DNA of 64,000 nt from JAJEAD01 sp965221555 (GTDB taxonomy: Bacteria; Pseudomonadota; Gammaproteobacteria; HK1): the NCBI GenBank assembly GCA_965221555.1, contig OZ244895.1:2356001-2420000 (forward strand). The letters run 5' to 3'. The translations under genes and the position numbers were made by a program. Every line of letters starts with the position of its first letter. Positions within the stretch are counted from its first letter, which is position 1. The notes under the pieces were generated by a model that saw only the letters and a list, made by a program, of their open reading frames with translations, did not search any database and was not told the origin of the DNA. Of this stretch, positions 61,301 through 64,000 are shown one piece after another.

Positions 61301-64000
61301 GGAGTCGTTGACGTTCACGCCGTCGGACTGGGATACGCCGCAGACGGTGACGGCGAGCGCGGTCCGGGACGTCGACGCGGAGGACGACCGCGCCACGCTC
61401 GGACTCGATCCCTCGGGCGGCGGATATGACCGCCTGGCGGACGGCTCGCTGGCGGTGACGGTGAACGATGCCGACCTGTCGGACGCGGGGCTGACGGTGA
61501 TCCCGACGCGCCTGACGATCCCGGAGGGCTCGTCGGAGCGCTTCACGGTGGCGTTGGCGACGGCCCCGCAAGGGCCGGTGACGGTGCCGGTGGCGTCGAG
61601 CCATGGCGAGGTGACCACGGACCCCACCGAGCTTGTCTTCACGCCCTCGGACTGGAACGTGGCGCAGACGGTCACAGTCAGCGTGGACGAGGACGCTGAC
61701 GAGGAGGACGAGAGCGCCACGCTCGGCCTTGACCCCTCGGGCGGGGGCTATGACGGCCTGGCGGAGGGGTCGGTGTTGGTGACGGTGACCGACACCCAGA
61801 TAACCGATGCGGGCCTTGTGATGGCGCCTGAGAGCCTGACGCTTGCGGAGGGTTCGTCGGGGAGCTTCACTGTTGTGCTGGCGGCACCGCCGAAGGGGCC
61901 GGTGACGGTGGCGGTCTGGTCGGACCACGACGAGGTGGACGTGAGCCCTGCCGAGCTTGTCTTCACGCTCTCGGACTGGAATGTGACGCGGACGCTGACG
62001 GTCAGTGCGGCCGAGGACAGCGACGAGGAGGCCGAGAGCGCCACGCTCACTCTCGATCCCTCGGGCGGGGGTTATGACGACCTCGCGGCCGGCTCGCTGG
62101 CGGTGACAGTGACCGACGGCCAAGTATCCGGCGCGGGCCTGATAATGCAGCCCGAGAGCCTGACGCTTGCGGAGGGTTCGTCGGGCAGCTTCACGGTGGC
62201 GCTGGCGGCCCTGCCGAAGGGGCCGGTGACGGTGGCGATCTCGTCGGACCATGGCGACCTGACCACAAGCCCCGCCGAGCTTGTCTTCACGCCCACGAAC
62301 TGGGATGTGGCGCAGACGGTGACGGTCCGCGCGGACGAGGACAGCGACGAGGAGGAGGAGAGCGCCACGCTCACTCTCGATCCCTCGGGCGGGGGTTATG
62401 ACGACCTCGCGGATGGCGCGCTGCCGGTGACGGTGATCGACGGCCAGGTAACTGGCGGGGGCCTGGTGATAGAGCCTCGGAGCCTGACGCTTGCGGAGGG
62501 TTCTTCGGGGAGCTTCGCGGTGGCGCTTGAGGTCCTGCCGAAGGGGCCGGTGACGGTGACGCTCTCGTCGGACCACGGCGATGTAACCACGAGTCCCACC
62601 GAGCTTGTCTTCACGCCCTCGGACTGGAATGTGGCCCAGACGGTGAGAGTCAGCGTGGCCGAGGACGGCGATGAGACGCACGAGAACGCCACGCTCACCG
62701 TCGATCCCTCGGGCGGCGGCTATGACGCCGTGGTCTCCGGGAGCGTGGCGGTGCGGGTGGAGGATGGCCCCGCGTCGCAGGCGCAGGCGGAGCGGCGTCT
62801 GGCGGAGCCGGCGCTGGTGGATGTGGGGCTCGACACCCTGTCGGGCATGTCCGCGGCCATGAGGGGTCGTTTCGGCGGCTGCGAGAGCGCGCTGACCTTG
62901 GCCGGCGAGACGGTGCGCAGCGGCGATTCGGAGTCGGAAGCCGGGGACGGCGATGGCGAGCGGCAGATGACGCCGGCCGAGGCGCTCGGCGCGAGCGCGT
63001 TCCGCTGGTCGGCCGGCTGCGGCGGGGCCAAAGACCGAAGCTGGACCGTCTGGGGTCATGGCGATCACGCGCATTTTGGCGGCAGCCTGGCGCAAGGCCG
63101 CTATGACGGCTCGCTGAGTACCGCATGGCTCGGAGTGGATCGCTATGTGAGTGAATATCTGGTCGCCGGCGCGGCGTTGTCCCGGGGGCAGGGGAGCACG
63201 GACTTTGACCGCTTCGGCCTTGCCGAGGAGACGACGGAGCTGACCACCCGGCTGACGGTCGGCTGGCCCTATGTACGCCTCGAGACCAGAGGGGGCGGGG
63301 CGCTGCAACTGGTGCTTGGCGTCGGCAGCGGCACGGCGGAATATCGCCGCGAAGGCCAACGCACAGAGGAGGCGAGTCTGGATGCGTTGCTGGCCTCGGT
63401 GAGCGGCGAGGCGCCGTTGTGGCGCGGCGAGGGCTTGAGCCTGCGCGCGACCGGCGCGCTGGAAGTGGCACGGGTGAAGACCGGGGGCGGCGCGAGCGGC
63501 GTCCTGGGCGGCCTGCGGGCGGAGGGCACGCGTTTGCGCGCCGGCCTGGAGGCGGAGCGCAGCGCGTTTCGGCTGGGGACGCTGTCGCTGGCGCCGCATG
63601 GCGCGGTGGCGGTGGCCCACGACGCGGGCGACGGGCTCGACGGCACCGGGCTTGAGCTCTCCGGTGGTTTCAGGGTGGCCACGGCGGACCCGCGCTTCGG
63701 CCTGAGCGCCTCGACGCGCTGGCTGGCGCTGCATTCCGCCGATCGGCGGCGGCACTGGGGCGCCAGCGTGGAGGCGGTCTGGAAGGCCACTTCGAACGGT
63801 CGCGGCCTGTCGCTGTCGCTGGCCCCGACCTGGGGCCTGCAGGGCGAGGGCGCGTTGCAAGGGTCGGATATCTTCGCGAACCTGGAGGACGAGCGCTCGG
63901 ACGGCGGCGCGGCGTTGGCCTCGCGCCTCGACTACGGGATGGCGACGTCGCGCGGGGGGCTGTTCACGCCCTTCGTCGAACTCGCGGTCGGCGAGAGCCG
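58365..64000 (+). CDS. giant repeat-containing autotransporter-type protein (AT2), 3' partial
   Basis: The frame stays open from the ATG at 58365 to the window end, 1,878 codons without a stop. The product starts with a long signal region (basic MKIAKKILNTIRPLGRR, hydrophobic LALAALFLFFSVPFIQAQA). Up to about residue 720 come Ig-like modules with FSEPMDD, WNEDVTGFEASDVRV, LSESVTGVDAADFGL and FSEAVTGFGQSDI strands and DIAGN motifs. Seven Calx-beta-like repeats follow (about 723-1468; EGSSGTFTV, acidic patch, PSGGGYD). The autotransporter barrel begins near WTVWGHGDHAHFGG (about 1556) and is cut by the window edge. The first 500 codons are much richer in A+T than the rest, a sign of mosaic origin. 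It is a probable adhesin. Confidence 0.88.
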   Translation, partial: MKIAKKILNTIRPLGRRVRVPRAGGWVKSLDVVLGKHPLALAALFLFFSVPFIQAQAAAPLIERWTRSSPNTETVYNVSSVTWRLAFDQWVDDVDTDFRLENCSGCKLRVSPSNGQGSVFHVTVFGDALSDRNHSVELSIRSDHDIRNADGERLPTDKRYGTIVHEPRYIVRNKPYVLRVLRSFPTSYETNSNSVSWTYEFSEPMDDVEASDFYLQQTTATLSLTDTQDDRIFTLMASGGDLSSLNREIRIWPERNHNMKDKSGHPLVTRVPVHSDQTRFRLDNERPLFRYLERHDPSGQKTTGHSVTFLIKFNEAVVPHIHHFWLLASLPPTIGDVIRAYATSVTKYENRTDEYLVNFSDLRNVQQPVVMLHMRPNLVPDIAGNTSSGTLSYSDQNELDFYETQFYDVDNRHPYITLANLGDYSTVRNPYFRMDWNEDVTGFEASDVRVDGGSIASFNDDEERDRKFGMRLTADREGSVTIAVRENAAKDGHENESVAFSKTVVFDWTAPGVNSIVRQSPTAWATNSDTLRWRVTLSESVTGVDAADFGLSGTTAGLRVTEVRDSSRTQYEVSASGGNLGSVNGIVKLAFRDPSALTVTDIAGNALVNTTPTGSIKDTYRLDNSAPTVAIEGVPATASGPFTATLRFSEAVTGFGQSDIAATGATLSDLKVTEDGREWTVRVTPNADYRLAVSAGAATDYAGNTSLANDGEGARGILLAAGAGLVITPASLTIAEGSSGTFTVALAAVPTATLTVTLSSNNSDVKLDQEELNFTTSNWNTPITVTVSAAEDADAANESATLTVDPSGGGYDAVADASVAVTVTDRDARLKVAPVSLTMPEGSSESFTVALAALPTGPVTVTLSLDNADVTLDDETLTFTTSDWNVPQSVRVVAAADEDAGDDRASVGLALSGGGYDGVSGGSVSVTVTDDDAGLIVAPANLTIAEGSSGTFTVALAALPVGPVTVALTSDHDEVTLDKESLTFTPSDWDTPQTVTASAVRDVDAEDDRATLGLDPSGGGYDRLADGSLAVTVNDADLSDAGLTVIPTRLTIPEGSSERFTVALATAPQGPVTVPVASSHGEVTTDPTELVFTPSDWNVAQTVTVSVDEDADEEDESATLGLDPSGGGYDGLAEGSVLVTVTDTQITDAGLVMAPESLTLAEGSSGSFTVVLAAPPKGPVTVAVWSDHDEVDVSPAELVFTLSDWNVTRTLTVSAAEDSDEEAESATLTLDPSGGGYDDLAAGSLAVTVTDGQVSGAGLIMQPESLTLAEGSSGSFTVALAALPKGPVTVAISSDHGDLTTSPAELVFTPTNWDVAQTVTVRADEDSDEEEESATLTLDPSGGGYDDLADGALPVTVIDGQVTGGGLVIEPRSLTLAEGSSGSFAVALEVLPKGPVTVTLSSDHGDVTTSPTELVFTPSDWNVAQTVRVSVAEDGDETHENATLTVDPSGGGYDAVVSGSVAVRVEDGPASQAQAERRLAEPALVDVGLDTLSGMSAAMRGRFGGCESALTLAGETVRSGDSESEAGDGDGERQMTPAEALGASAFRWSAGCGGAKDRSWTVWGHGDHAHFGGSLAQGRYDGSLSTAWLGVDRYVSEYLVAGAALSRGQGSTDFDRFGLAEETTELTTRLTVGWPYVRLETRGGGALQLVLGVGSGTAEYRREGQRTEEASLDALLASVSGEAPLWRGEGLSLRATGALEVARVKTGGGASGVLGGLRAEGTRLRAGLEAERSAFRLGTLSLAPHGAVAVAHDAGDGLDGTGLELSGGFRVATADPRFGLSASTRWLALHSADRRRHWGASVEAVWKATSNGRGLSLSLAPTWGLQGEGALQGSDIFANLEDERSDGGAALASRLDYGMATSRGGLFTPFVELAVGES
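60535..62770 (+). repeat. seven tandem in-frame repeats inside AT2
   Basis: Seven units of about 103-108 codons begin GLVITPASL, LKVAPVSL, GLIVAPANL, GLTVIPTRL, GLVMAPESL, GLIMQPESL and GLVIEPRSL. The last three are most alike, with a 324-bp period and shared DNA blocks such as CTTGCGGAGGGTTCGTCGG. Each ends in a PSGGGYD turn, as do the AT1 repeats, but the two arrays differ clearly in sequence. Confidence 0.85.

Noticed and set aside
59526..63860. Antisense open frame of 1,444 codons with Arg/His/Gln-rich product
   Set aside because: It is the mirror of the AT2 repeats: G+C-rich codon bias leaves the complementary frame free of stops. The + frame has a signal peptide, recognisable domains and a barrel, while the antisense product is low-complexity with no domain.

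Overview
The window looks like part of the chromosome of a high-G+C, probably marine or host-associated, uncultured gammaproteobacterium. The gene order carB-greA-rlmE-ftsH-glmM-tpiA-secG-tRNA-Leu-nuoA..N, then tRNA-fMet-rimP-nusA-infB-rbfA-truB-rpsO-pnp, is a classic gammaproteobacterial backbone. It most resembles lineages such as Xanthomonadales or Chromatiales, where complex I follows secG. The taxonomic call is inference from synteny and protein style only.

Layout: (1) 1-8.4 kb: carB (5' cut by the window edge), greA, rlmE, ftsH, glmM, tpiA, secG, all +; yhbY and folP, usually in this string, are absent. (2) 8.4-23.3 kb: tRNA-Leu(GAG), then a complete 14-gene complex I operon nuoA-N, in which nuoA carries an apparent one-base frameshift. 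(3) 23.4-30.2 kb: psd and tRNA-Ala(CGC) on the minus strand, an overlapping three-gene arsenosugar-type cassette (ArsS-like radical SAM enzyme plus two glycosyltransferases), PBP1b and a TPR lipoprotein. (4) 30.3-40.1 kb: initiator tRNA, a leader region with stacked terminator-like hairpins, and the rimP-nusA-infB-rbfA-truB-rpsO-pnp translation/RNA operon. (5) 40.4-47.3 kb, minus strand: sdhCDAB-sdhE, a PhyH-type dioxygenase, ygfZ and a YheT-like hydrolase, with ygfX divergent. (6) 48.2-64 kb: two very large repeat-rich autotransporter-type surface proteins flank a housekeeping block (YoaA/DinG-family helicase, tsaB, lolC/E, lolD). The second runs off the right edge with no stop.

How the genes work together: complex I (nuo) and complex II (sdh, with its flavinylation factor SdhE and the Fe-S maintenance protein YgfZ) feed the same quinone pool. 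RimP, NusA, IF2, RbfA, TruB, S15 and PNPase form the conserved ribosome-maturation/transcription-coupling unit. LolCDE, SecG, FtsH, Psd and PBP1b serve envelope biogenesis, and the two giant autotransporters are probable surface adhesins.

The most unusual non-coding signal is a family of palindromic, MITE-like intergenic repeats. The clearest copy (32795-32970) has 22-bp inverted ends, is flanked by CTAA on both sides and abuts the nusA stop codon, which is itself part of the duplicated CTAA. Related, more decayed copies lie upstream of rimP and downstream of pnp, so all three sit along one operon. Two conserved genes (nuoA and the helicase) each lack one C in a short C-run, which suggests sequence error more than true decay. 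The 5' third of the last gene is strikingly A+T-rich compared with the rest of the window.
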